20,565 nt of DNA from Candidatus Poribacteria bacterium. GTDB taxonomy: Bacteria; Poribacteria; WGA-4E; WGA-3G. This document shows positions 7,431 to 14,405 of this stretch, one piece after another. The DNA lies in contig JAPPMR010000554.1 in NCBI GenBank assembly GCA_028818995.1, positions 1 through 20,565 on the forward strand, written 5' to 3'. Position 1 is the first letter of the stretch. Each line of letters starts with the position of its first letter. The notes beneath the pieces are model-generated. The model ran no database searches and was not told the DNA's origin. It saw only the letters and a list, made by a program, of their open reading frames with translations. The translations under genes and the position numbers were made by a program.

Positions 7431-7436
7431 TTAAAA

Positions 7437-8219
7437 ATGAAATCTCTATCTATCCTATTCATTCTTATAGCACTTGTAGCCTCTTTTGCTCAGGCAGCAA
7501 ATGAGCCAGAGGATTCGCTTGTCCTTTATATGTCTTTTGATACAGTGGATGGGAAAAACACAATTGACCATTCAAAGTATGAAAACCACGGTGAAATGAT
7601 GGGTGATCCAGAATTGGTTGATGGCAAATTCGGTAAAGCTCTCAAATTTAATGGAGTATCTGAATTTGTTGAAATCCCACACCATGAATCGCTTACCGTA
7701 GATCAGGATGTTACCGTCATGGCTTGGATTCATACCAAGAGACATACAGGACCTGATAACGCACGATGGCAAGGTATTATAGCAAAAGGCAATAACCCTC
7801 GTTCTTATAGTTTATGGACTGATGCGGACAACAAATGTTTGCACTTCAGTGTAGGTCCACCGCAAGGTGGTGGGAGTGTCTGCAAAGGTGAAGTCAAGCT
7901 AAACGAATGGCAACATGTTGTGGCACAAGTGAATAATGGAACGCACCGGTATTGGATTAACGGTCAGAAGGTTGGTGAATTCGGGAACAAACCGAACCCT
8001 CCTGGATTAGAGGATATATCACCTGTTGTCATTGGAACTGCGGGCGGAGGGAATCAACGATATTTCCTCGGTATGATTGACGAAGTGCGTATCTGGAACC
8101 GCGCCCTATCTGAAGAAGAGATTAATAAACATAAGGATAAAGGACATTTTGAGTTTTTCGCTGTTGACCCTCAACACAAATTAACGACCACTTGGGGTAA
8201 TCTGAAGATAAAACATTGA
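7437..8219 (+). CDS. Secreted LamG-domain protein, array copy 1, with TWG tail
   Basis: This 260-residue protein has a clear signal peptide (MKSLSILFILIALVASFAQA, cleavage after AQA at residue 20) and one LamG domain over about 27-232. Markers are LYMSFDTVDG (30-39), VTVMAWIHT (92-100), EWQHVVAQV (157-165), HRYWINGQKVG (170-180) and FLGMIDEVRIWNRALSEEE (210-228). Cys134 and Cys149 are conserved across the array and could form a disulphide, fitting export. The C-terminus is VDPQHKLTTTWGNLKIKH. The ATG comes only 6 bp after the CRTAC1-like stop with no Shine-Dalgarno, so translation may depend on the upstream gene. Copy 1 is closest to copy 2 in its first 50 mature residues. The ligand is unknown. 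Confidence 0.92.
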   Translation: MKSLSILFILIALVASFAQAANEPEDSLVLYMSFDTVDGKNTIDHSKYENHGEMMGDPELVDGKFGKALKFNGVSEFVEIPHHESLTVDQDVTVMAWIHTKRHTGPDNARWQGIIAKGNNPRSYSLWTDADNKCLHFSVGPPQGGGSVCKGEVKLNEWQHVVAQVNNGTHRYWINGQKVGEFGNKPNPPGLEDISPVVIGTAGGGNQRYFLGMIDEVRIWNRALSEEEINKHKDKGHFEFFAVDPQHKLTTTWGNLKIKH

Positions 8220-8283
8220 TAAGACAGACGGATATTTGGGTTTGTCCAAACTTGGTTTCAACTGTGTTAGAAAGAGACACTTA

Positions 8284-8319
8284 CAAACATATTTTATCTA
8301 TCAAACATATTTTATCTAT
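8284..8319. repeat. Exact 18-bp tandem duplication
   Basis: CAAACATATTTTATCTAT occurs twice without a gap (8284-8301, 8302-8319) in the 272-bp space between LamG copies 1 and 2. It is perfect, so it looks recent, perhaps replication slippage. The rest of this spacer, including a weak TTTGG/CCAAA hairpin at 8235-8250, shows no clear signal. Confidence 0.85.
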
Positions 8320-8491
8320 ATGAACGTGAGTTTGATAATAAAAATGTGAGTTCGCTCTAAACACTTTTCATGGGTAAAAAAGCAGTATTTTTGTAGCATA
8401 ACCTGTTAGGTTGTGCCGTTTTTTGCGAAAAATAACAGAGAACGCTGCGGGTGAAAACTTTTTCAAGCTCACGTTATATGAGGAAGAGAAT

Positions 8492-9265
8492 ATGAAATCT
8501 CTTTTGATAATGCTAACACTTTTGATATTTGTAACCACTTTCGCGCATGCGGCAAATGAACCAGAGGATTCGCTCATTCTTTATATGTCTTTTGATACAG
8601 TTGATGGGAAAAACACAATTGACCATTCAAAGTATGAAAACCATGGCGAACTGAAAGGCGCACCAAAATTGGTAGATGGTAAGTTCGGTAAAGCACTTGA
8701 ACTGAACGGTACAAGCGACTGGGTTGAAATCCCACATCATGAAACACTCACTGTTGATAAAGATGTTACCGTCATGGCTTGGATTCATACAGAACGCCAT
8801 GAAGGTCCTAACAACCAAAGGTGGCAGGGAATTATTGCTAAGAGTAATAACCCGCGTTCTTACAGTCTTTATACTGAAATTCCAAGTAAGTGTATGGCTT
8901 TCAGTGTCAACAGTGGTACGAGTGTTTGCACCGGGGAAGTCAAATTGAATACGTGGCAACATGTTGTGGCACAAGTTGATGGTAACACACATCGCTATTG
9001 GCTGAACGGAAAAAAGGCTGGCGAATTTGGTGGTAAAAAACCTCCACCCGGCAAGGCTGATACACAAAATGTCATGATTGGAAGAACACACGAAGGGCAA
9101 CGCGAGTTTTTAGGGATGATGGATGAAGTTCGGGTTTGGAATCGCGCCCTTAGTGAAGAAGAAGTTATTGAACAGATGGGGAACGGATATTTTGAGTTTT
9201 TCGCTGTTGACCCAAAACTGAAATTAGCTATCACATGGGGCAATTTGAAGGCACAACAGCGATAA
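8492..9265 (+). CDS. Secreted LamG-domain protein, array copy 2, with TWG tail
   Basis: A 257-residue paralogue of copy 1. The signal peptide is MKSLLIMLTLLIFVTTFAHA with cleavage after residue 20. The LamG domain spans about 27-230 (LYMSFDTVDG 30-39, VTVMAWIHTERH 92-103, TWQHVVAQVDG 154-164, HRYWLNGKKAG 167-177, FLGMMDEVRVWNRALSEEE 206-224). The Cys pair is Cys134/Cys146. The tail is VDPKLKLAITWGNLKAQQR. I chose ATG 8492 because AGGAAGAG lies directly upstream and the signal peptide begins there; an ATG at 8411 would add 27 residues that do not resemble the paralogues. Copies 1 and 2 share almost identical DNA in the segment encoding KNTIDHSKYENHG. A hairpin follows 3 bp after the stop. Confidence 0.92.
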   Translation: MKSLLIMLTLLIFVTTFAHAANEPEDSLILYMSFDTVDGKNTIDHSKYENHGELKGAPKLVDGKFGKALELNGTSDWVEIPHHETLTVDKDVTVMAWIHTERHEGPNNQRWQGIIAKSNNPRSYSLYTEIPSKCMAFSVNSGTSVCTGEVKLNTWQHVVAQVDGNTHRYWLNGKKAGEFGGKKPPPGKADTQNVMIGRTHEGQREFLGMMDEVRVWNRALSEEEVIEQMGNGYFEFFAVDPKLKLAITWGNLKAQQR

Positions 9266-9268
9266 AAT

Positions 9269-9291
9269 GGACGATCATCTCTGAATCGTCC
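9269..9291 (+). terminator. Stem-loop after LamG copy 2
   Basis: GGACGAT (9269-9275) and ATCGTCC (9285-9291) pair perfectly around a 9-base loop, beginning 3 bases after the stop codon. No T-run follows, so it may be an RNA-stabilising or weak attenuating hairpin rather than a full intrinsic terminator. Confidence 0.4.
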
Positions 9292-9356
9292 TCAATAGGA
9301 TTTCTGCTGATTTATGTAACAGATATTTGCGGAGATCCAAAAATTAAGGAGGAAAA

Positions 9357-10124
9357 ATGAAAACTCTATTTGTAATGTTAACAATTATAACGTTTGTGGC
9401 TTCTTTTGCACAGGCGGCAGGACCAGAGGATTCGCTCATTCTTTACATGTCTTTTGATACAGTTGATGGCAAAAACACAATTGACCATTCAAAGTATGAA
9501 AACCACGGTGAAATGATGGGCAATCCGAAACATGTTAAAGGTAAATTCGGTAAAGCACTCGAACTCAACGGTTCAAGTGATTGGGTTGTTGTACCGCATG
9601 ATGATATTCTCACCGTTGATAAGGAAGTTACCGTCATGGCTTGGATTAATACCGAAAGACACATGGGGCCCAATAATCAACGTTGGCAAGGTATTGTCGC
9701 AAAAAGCAACAATCCGCGTTCGTACAGTTTCTATACTGAATCTCCAAGCGAATGTCTGCACCTCAGTGTGGGTGGTGGAAGTGTTTGCAACAAAAAGATT
9801 CCCTTAAACGAATGGGTACATGTTGTCGCACAGGTGGCTGACGGAACAACACATAAGTATTGGGTAAACGGCGAAAGTGCTGGCGAATTCGGTGGAAAAA
9901 GCCCACCCCCAGGTAAAGCAGATACCGCGACTGTTCTCATCGGAAGGACACATGAAGGAAATCGAGAGTTCTTAGGATTGATTGACGAGGTTCGCATCTG
10001 GAACCGTGCTCTCAGTGAAGAAGAGGTTATTGAACAGATGGAGAAAGGGCATCTTGAACTCTTTCCTGTCGATCCACGCCAAAAATTAACAACGACGTGG
10101 GGAACTATAAAAACTGAAAAATGA
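9357..10124 (+). CDS. Secreted LamG-domain protein, array copy 3, with TWG tail
   Basis: A 255-residue paralogue with signal peptide MKTLFVMLTIITFVASFAQA and mature start AGPED. The LamG domain spans about 26-228 (LYMSFDTVDG 29-38, VTVMAWINTERH 91-102, NEWVHVVAQV 151-160, HKYWVNGESAG 166-176, FLGLIDEVRIWNRALSEEE 205-223). Cys133 and Cys144 are the conserved pair, here in a shortened ECLHLSVGGGSVC loop like that of copy 4. The tail is VDPRQKLTTTWGTIKTEK. The start has an excellent ribosome binding site (AAGGAGG, 9346-9352). At DNA level its first third follows copies 1 and 2 while its middle (MGPNNQRWQG to GGGSVC) is closer to copy 4, which suggests recombination between copies. A perfect 16-bp hairpin follows 7 bp after the stop. 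Confidence 0.92.
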   Translation: MKTLFVMLTIITFVASFAQAAGPEDSLILYMSFDTVDGKNTIDHSKYENHGEMMGNPKHVKGKFGKALELNGSSDWVVVPHDDILTVDKEVTVMAWINTERHMGPNNQRWQGIVAKSNNPRSYSFYTESPSECLHLSVGGGSVCNKKIPLNEWVHVVAQVADGTTHKYWVNGESAGEFGGKSPPPGKADTATVLIGRTHEGNREFLGLIDEVRIWNRALSEEEVIEQMEKGHLELFPVDPRQKLTTTWGTIKTEK

Positions 10125-10131
10125 TAAATTC

Positions 10132-10169
10132 AATTTATAGTGATATTGCAAACAATATCACTATAAATT
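10132..10169 (+). terminator. Perfect 16-bp AT-rich stem-loop after LamG copy 3
   Basis: AATTTATAGTGATATT (10132-10147) and its exact reverse complement (10154-10169) enclose the 6-base loop GCAAAC. It begins 7 bases after the stop. The stem is long but AT-rich and is not followed by a run of T, so it may act as a 3'-end processing or stability element, a bidirectional terminator, or be a remnant of a small palindromic repeat. Confidence 0.5.
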
Positions 10170-10222
10170 TCAATTTAAGTACACATCGGATTTTCCGGTG
10201 TTAATCGGAGGAAATAATAACT

Positions 10223-10993
10223 ATGAGGTTCTTGTTTGTTATATTAATTCTTACCGCGTTTGTAGCGTCTTTCGCTAACGCAGCAGAAGAATCGGATGAT
10301 TCGCTTATCCTCTATTTCTCTTTTGATGAATTAGATGGCGATATGACAATTGACCATTCACAATACGAGAATGACGGGTCTATAAAAGGTGCCCCTCAAT
10401 TGGTAGATGGTAAGTTTGGAAAAGCACTTAAATTTAACGGTACAGATGATTGGATTGAAGTGCCACACGACCCCATTCTTACCGTTGAAACGAGTGTAAC
10501 CGTGATGGCATGGATTAATGCTGAAAGGCACATGGGCCCCAATAACCAACGTTGGCAAGGCATTGTTGCAAAAGGTAACAGCCCCCGTTCCTATAGTTTC
10601 TACACTGAATCACCGAGTGAATGTTTACACCTGAGTGCTGGTGGTGGTAGTGTCTGCACCGGAAAGATTGCACTCAATGAGTGGCAGCATGTTGTTGGGC
10701 AGGTAGATGATGGCACACACCGTTATTGGCTCAATGGTGAAATGGTCGGCGAATTTGGCGGTAAAAGTGCTCTACCTGGTGCCGCCGACACCTCTGTTGT
10801 CTATGTGGGAACTACGGCTGAAGGAGCTAACCGAAGGTACCTCGGTCTGATTGACGAGGTTCGTATCTGGAATCGTGCTCTCTCTGAAGAAGAAGTTATG
10901 ATGGAAATGAAAATCGGATACATGCCCGGTACAGCCGTTGACCCGCGTGAAAAATTAGCTACAACGTGGAGTGTAATAAAATCCCATAGATAA
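10223..10993 (+). CDS. Secreted LamG-domain protein, array copy 4, with TWG tail
   Basis: The 256-residue fourth member is the most diverged in its N-terminal part. The signal peptide is MRFLFVILILTAFVASFANA, mature start AEESDD. The LamG domain spans about 26-230 (LYFSFDELDG 30-39, VTVMAWINAERH 92-103, NEWQHVVGQVDDG 152-164, HRYWLNGEMVG 166-176, YLGLIDEVRIWNRALSEEE 206-224). Cys134/Cys145 are conserved. The tail is VDPREKLATTWSVIKSHR, where Gly of TWG is Ser, as also in the trypsin-like protein at the end of the window. The start has GGAGG at 10207-10211. It is followed by two hairpins, and the array ends here. The ligand is unknown. Confidence 0.92.
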   Translation: MRFLFVILILTAFVASFANAAEESDDSLILYFSFDELDGDMTIDHSQYENDGSIKGAPQLVDGKFGKALKFNGTDDWIEVPHDPILTVETSVTVMAWINAERHMGPNNQRWQGIVAKGNSPRSYSFYTESPSECLHLSAGGGSVCTGKIALNEWQHVVGQVDDGTHRYWLNGEMVGEFGGKSALPGAADTSVVYVGTTAEGANRRYLGLIDEVRIWNRALSEEEVMMEMKIGYMPGTAVDPREKLATTWSVIKSHR

Positions 10994-11023
10994 AGGGATA
11001 GAAGTTATAATTCAAGTATTTTT

Positions 11024-11054
11024 TGTAGGTGGACTCGGCTTGGGTTCACCTACA
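11024..11054 (+). terminator. Hairpin downstream of the LamG array
   Basis: TGTAGGTG (11024-11031) pairs with CACCTACA (11047-11054), extendable by a wobble and one further pair, 28 bases after the stop of LamG copy 4 (10993). It is the first of two consecutive hairpins in this gap. The arm TGTAGG also occurs in other palindromes of the window, so a dispersed repeat is an alternative. Confidence 0.4.
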
Positions 11055-11068
11055 TCCTTTCAAAACAG

Positions 11069-11095
11069 AAGGGAATTGAGATTGGCAATTCCCTT
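11069..11095 (+). terminator. Probable intrinsic terminator of the LamG array
   Basis: AAGGGAATTG (11069-11078) pairs perfectly with CAATTCCCTT (11086-11095) around a 7-base loop, followed by the short ATTAG with only two T. It lies between LamG copy 4 and the cupin gene, 26 bases before the cupin GTG, so it could end the array transcript or be a leader structure for the cupin gene. Confidence 0.45.
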
Positions 11096-11121
11096 ATTAG
11101 ATAAAGGAGAATAAATATAGC

Positions 11122-11523
11122 GTGAACGGAAAATTTATATCATCCCAAGAAATTGAAAGAGACCATTTAGATTGGGGAACAGTCGGGTGGCTTAGCCGTC
11201 CAGAAACCACAGGCGCGAAAGATATAGTCGCAATGGAAGTTAGCCTCTCACCCGGATACGGGCATGATTTTCATAAACATCCCGACCAGGAAGAGGTTAT
11301 TTACGTGATAGAAGGCAGCGTGGAACAGTGGCTTGAAGATAAGAAGCAAACGCTAAACGCAGGTGATTCTGTGTTCATCGCAGCGGATATTGTTCATGCA
11401 TCTTTTAATGTTTCAGATCAACCTGCAAAGTTGTTTGTTACGTTAAGTCCGAGCAAAGGGGAAGAAGGATACCAGCTCATTGATGTTTTTGACGAAGCAC
11501 CTTGGAATACCCTTCGCTCATAA
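11122..11523 (+). CDS. Single-domain cupin protein
   Basis: A 133-residue cytoplasmic cupin. Motif 1 is GYGHDFHKHPDQEEVIYVIEG (45-65), giving metal ligands His51, His53 and Glu57 or Glu58; motif 2 is GDSVFIAADIVHASFN (81-96), giving His92. All four expected ligands are therefore present and a divalent metal site is likely. Small cupins of this type include dioxygenases, isomerases and sugar- or ligand-binding proteins, and the sequence does not decide among them. The start is a GTG with AAGGAGA 11 bases upstream; no nearby ATG is in frame. The gene stands alone between the LamG-array hairpins and a good promoter-like sequence for the next gene. Confidence 0.88.
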   Translation: MNGKFISSQEIERDHLDWGTVGWLSRPETTGAKDIVAMEVSLSPGYGHDFHKHPDQEEVIYVIEGSVEQWLEDKKQTLNAGDSVFIAADIVHASFNVSDQPAKLFVTLSPSKGEEGYQLIDVFDEAPWNTLRS

Positions 11524-11564
11524 TTGAAACTAATTAGGTTTCTCTCATATCCTCTCACTTTTTC

Positions 11565-11593
11565 TTGTTATTCTGTACCCAAACGGATATAAT
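11565..11593 (+). promoter_or_regulatory. Candidate sigma70 promoter for the methyltransferase pair
   Basis: TTGTTA (11565-11570) and a perfect TATAAT (11588-11593) are spaced by 17 bases, 28 bases before the ATG at 11622. This is the best promoter-like match noticed in the window. Confidence 0.5.
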
Positions 11594-11621
11594 TTATTAA
11601 GCCTTTTGGAAGTTAGACAAT

Positions 11622-12452
11622 ATGCTGGAAACGCCGGTATCTGAAACACCATTACAACTCCGTCAGCGGATGCGCGAGTTCTACGAGACATCGGAAACCT
11701 ATAAAGTTCTCTTAGCAGCACACGACGAGGCTTATCTACGACACTACGTAGAGTTAGTAATACGTTATGCCCCGGCAGACGCTAAAATCCTGGACCTTGG
11801 GTGCGGGAACGGTATTTCGTCTCGGTTGCTAAATCAGGCGGATTATGATGTCGTTGGAACCGACATCTCGCCGCTTTTTCTAAAAGAAGCAAGGAATTGG
11901 GAAAATCCGAAACTACGATACCAAGTGTGCGACGTTTTGGAGCTACCATTTGATAATGATTCCTTTGATGTTATCTGTTCAAACGAGTTGATAGAACATC
12001 TGCCTGACGTGGAGACAGCATTGAAGGAGATGGTACGAATTGTCCGCAAAGGTGGTAAAGTTGTGCTTTCCGGACCAAATCTCTGTTCGCCCTTAACACC
12101 ATTCTTTGATTGGGTTCGTCTGATGTGCGGTAAACCGGGCAGACCGGTTTGGGGAGAAACAAAGCAGCAAGCATGGCAACAGTTTAAGCGAAACTGTGGA
12201 CTCTATATAAAAAAACGTTTTTTAACAAAAACACCGCACTTTATCTATCGTGCCCCGGATTTACAAGTAGATGCTATCGGTGGTGATGCCGACAGCGCGT
12301 ATTACGCAAACCCGATTGATCTTGCACAATTTTTCAAAATTAATGGGTTCAGCATCGTCAAAAAAGCAGTCGGTTTTGGCATAAAGGGGAGAATTATTGC
12401 GAACATGTTTCCGTATTTGAGTCCCTACATTACTATGGTTGTCCAGAAATGA
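11622..12452 (+). CDS. Class I SAM-dependent methyltransferase
   Basis: A 276-residue Rossmann-fold methyltransferase of the Methyltransf_11 type. Motif I is ILDLGCGNG (56-64), the acidic residue binding the ribose is VVGTD (77-81), and motif IV is FDVICSNELIEHLPD (115-129), followed by the usual ALKEMVRIVRKGGKVVLSGPN (133-153). The C-terminal third (about 155-270) contains a basic, aromatic-rich segment (FKRNCGLYIKKRFLTKTPHFIY) that may be a substrate-recognition or membrane-proximal region. No signal peptide is present. The stop overlaps the next gene's start by 4 bp (ATGA), so the two methyltransferases are translationally coupled. The substrate is unknown; similar pairs are often found in glycan or lipid modification loci, but no glycosyltransferase is nearby. 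Confidence 0.9.
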   Translation: MLETPVSETPLQLRQRMREFYETSETYKVLLAAHDEAYLRHYVELVIRYAPADAKILDLGCGNGISSRLLNQADYDVVGTDISPLFLKEARNWENPKLRYQVCDVLELPFDNDSFDVICSNELIEHLPDVETALKEMVRIVRKGGKVVLSGPNLCSPLTPFFDWVRLMCGKPGRPVWGETKQQAWQQFKRNCGLYIKKRFLTKTPHFIYRAPDLQVDAIGGDADSAYYANPIDLAQFFKINGFSIVKKAVGFGIKGRIIANMFPYLSPYITMVVQK

Positions 12453-13282
12453 ACATTCGTGCGAACGATTTTGTTTTAGAAATTGGAAGTGGACATAATC
12501 CCAATATACGCTCGGATGTTTTATGTGATAAATTCATAGATGATGACGAACAACGTGGCGGTATGATTGTCACTGATCGTCCGATGGTAGAAGCGGATGG
12601 ACAGTTTCTACCCTTTGCAGACGGTGCATTTGATTACGTCATCTGTTTGCATGTTTTGGAACACGTTGAAGACCCTCATTTACTACTGTCCGAAATAATG
12701 CGTGTGTCATCCAGAGGTTATATTGAAACACCCTCCGAAATTGGAGAACGTATCTACGGATGGCATTACCACAACTGGATTGTTAACCGAATTGATGATC
12801 GTTTGGTGCTACAAAAGAATGAGAAGAGAGCTGAATTTGGTCAGCTTTTTCACACGTTAGCTGCAAGAGATAAGTACTGGAGAAAGTTTCATATTACGCA
12901 CCACAATCTCTTCCTTGTCCAGTATGAATGGGAAGATAAGATTGATTACGAGATATTGGACCAACAAGAGTCAGTTCTGGACTTGAAATCTCCGAAAACT
13001 ATTGAAGAACTTCTGGCATACACGTATTCAAAACATATTCACGATGAGTTTTTACTAACGCTAAAAAATGCAGTGCCGCGTAGTATTGTTTCACGTGCAA
13101 AATCTATTTTAGCAAAAAGCAGAAGTCGTCAAACCAAACCATTAAAGGAAATTCTCGTCTGTCCACTGTGTAAAGGTGAGATTACATGGGAAGAACAAAA
13201 TCTCTACTGTACATTTTGCGAGCAATCTTATCCGATTATTGATGGAATTCCGAGATTAACCGTAACACCATTCGGAGAATAA
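12449..13282 (+). CDS. SAM methyltransferase fused to a C-terminal Trm112-like zinc domain
   Basis: A 277-residue protein with two parts. Residues 1 to about 115 form a compact class I methyltransferase core: VLEIGSGHNP (9-18) is motif I, VEADGQFLPFADGAFDYVICLHVLEHVEDP (47-76) covers the post-I to IV region. Residues 235-272 form a Trm112p-like zinc-binding unit: VCPLCKGEI with Cys238/Cys241, YCTFC with Cys254/Cys257, then the characteristic YPIIDGIPRL (261-270). Free-standing Trm112 proteins activate methyltransferases; here the unit is covalently attached. The intervening region (about 105-230) is helical and rich in His and aromatic residues. The gene overlaps the preceding methyltransferase by 4 bp. 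The substrate is unknown. Confidence 0.9.
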   Translation: MNIRANDFVLEIGSGHNPNIRSDVLCDKFIDDDEQRGGMIVTDRPMVEADGQFLPFADGAFDYVICLHVLEHVEDPHLLLSEIMRVSSRGYIETPSEIGERIYGWHYHNWIVNRIDDRLVLQKNEKRAEFGQLFHTLAARDKYWRKFHITHHNLFLVQYEWEDKIDYEILDQQESVLDLKSPKTIEELLAYTYSKHIHDEFLLTLKNAVPRSIVSRAKSILAKSRSRQTKPLKEILVCPLCKGEITWEEQNLYCTFCEQSYPIIDGIPRLTVTPFGE

Positions 13283-13319
13283 ATATAATCGATTTCACAA
13301 TTAATAATACACCTTGGTC

Positions 13320-13340
13320 GACGCGTTGGCAAAGCGCGTC
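13320..13340. repeat. GC-rich intergenic hairpin
   Basis: GACGCG (13320-13325) pairs with CGCGTC (13335-13340) across TTGGCAAAG, with weaker outer pairing of flanking bases. It is much more GC-rich than its surroundings and has no T-run, so it is more like a dispersed palindromic repeat than a terminator. Confidence 0.45.
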
Positions 13341-13350
13341 TACCCAACTC

Positions 13351-13366
13351 TGAGATACCTATCTCA
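13351..13366. promoter_or_regulatory. Palindrome just upstream of trxB, possible operator
   Basis: TGAGATA-CC-TATCTCA is a perfect 7-bp palindrome ending 17 bases before the trxB ATG, where a regulator could bind. The half-site TATCTCA is also the outer part of the inverted ends of the MITE-like element at 20319-20491, so it could instead be a remnant of such an element. Confidence 0.25.
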
Positions 13367-13383
13367 AAGCAATTGAATATACA

Positions 13384-14340
13384 ATGAATACAAACAATAT
13401 TGAAAATAGAAATATCGTGATTATTGGCGGTGGCACTGCTGGCTTTGCCGCAGGTGTCTATACTTCTCGTGCGATGCTGGAACCAGTCCTAATTACAGGT
13501 GATGCACTTGGCGGTCAGCTTTCGTTAACACTCGACCTTGAGAACTACCCGGGGTTTTTCGGCAACGAAGCATCAGTCTTCATTCAAGGTATGCAGGAAC
13601 AAGCGGAGCGGTTCGGCACTGAAGTTAAATTCGATACCGTAACAGCGGTTGATTTCGCGAAACACCCGTTTGTCGTCAATACTTATGAAAAAGAGTACCA
13701 CGCAAAATCTGTGATTATCTGCACCGGTGCATCACCACGCACACTTGACATTCCCGGTGAAGAAGGGTATGGTGGACGCGGTGTCTCCTACTGTGCGACG
13801 TGTGACGGATTTTTCTTTCAAGACCAACGGCTTATTGTTGTTGGCGGCGGGGATGCGGCATTGGAAGAAGGTATTTTCTTAACCAAATATGCTTCTGAGG
13901 TTTATATTGTCCATCGCCGAGATCAACTTCGTGCAAGTCAGATTATGCAAGAACGCGCATTTAAAAACGATAAAATCAAGTTCATTTGGGACACCGTCGT
14001 TGAAGAAATTTGCGGAGATGACGAAAAAGTAACGGGAGCCAAACTCAAAAATGTCAAAACGAATGAGACTGAACTTTTCCCAATTGACGGTGTGTTTATC
14101 TTTATAGGACATATTCCGAACACAGAACTGTTCACAAATGTCATAAATATGGACGAACAAGGATACATTACTGTGGACGAGATGCAACGCACTAACGTAG
14201 ATGGTGTTTTTGCCGCGGGTGATGTGCATGATCACGTATTCCGTCAAGCGATTACGGCGGCGGGTGCGGGCGCAGCGGCAGCTATTGCCTCAGAAAAATT
14301 CATCGCTGAATTAGAGAACCGCGCATATCCAGGGAATTGA
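13384..14340 (+). CDS. trxB: Thioredoxin reductase
   Basis: A 318-residue low-molecular-weight, NADPH-dependent flavoprotein that reduces thioredoxin in the cytoplasm. The order of motifs is standard: FAD-binding GGGTAG (15-20), LENYPGF (52-58), the redox-active CATC (Cys137, Cys140) followed by DGFFF, NADPH-binding GGGDAALEEG (154-163) with HRR (177-179) for the 2'-phosphate, and the second FAD contact GVFAAGDVHDHVFRQAITAAGAGAAAA (274-300). Length and spacing match bacterial TrxB. The start has no strong Shine-Dalgarno. It is preceded by two palindromes and followed by the Rpn-like gene after 65 bp, so it is probably its own transcription unit. Confidence 0.96.
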   Translation: MNTNNIENRNIVIIGGGTAGFAAGVYTSRAMLEPVLITGDALGGQLSLTLDLENYPGFFGNEASVFIQGMQEQAERFGTEVKFDTVTAVDFAKHPFVVNTYEKEYHAKSVIICTGASPRTLDIPGEEGYGGRGVSYCATCDGFFFQDQRLIVVGGGDAALEEGIFLTKYASEVYIVHRRDQLRASQIMQERAFKNDKIKFIWDTVVEEICGDDEKVTGAKLKNVKTNETELFPIDGVFIFIGHIPNTELFTNVINMDEQGYITVDEMQRTNVDGVFAAGDVHDHVFRQAITAAGAGAAAAIASEKFIAELENRAYPGN

Positions 14341-14405
14341 TCCACTGAATAGATGAACTGTAAAAAAGGTTGATATTCATCGGTAGATAAAAGTACAATA
14401 TTGAT

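Noticed and set aside
8411..8491. Extended N-terminus of LamG copy 2 from an ATG at 8411
   Set aside because: A strong ribosome binding site and the paralogue-like signal peptide place the start at 8492.
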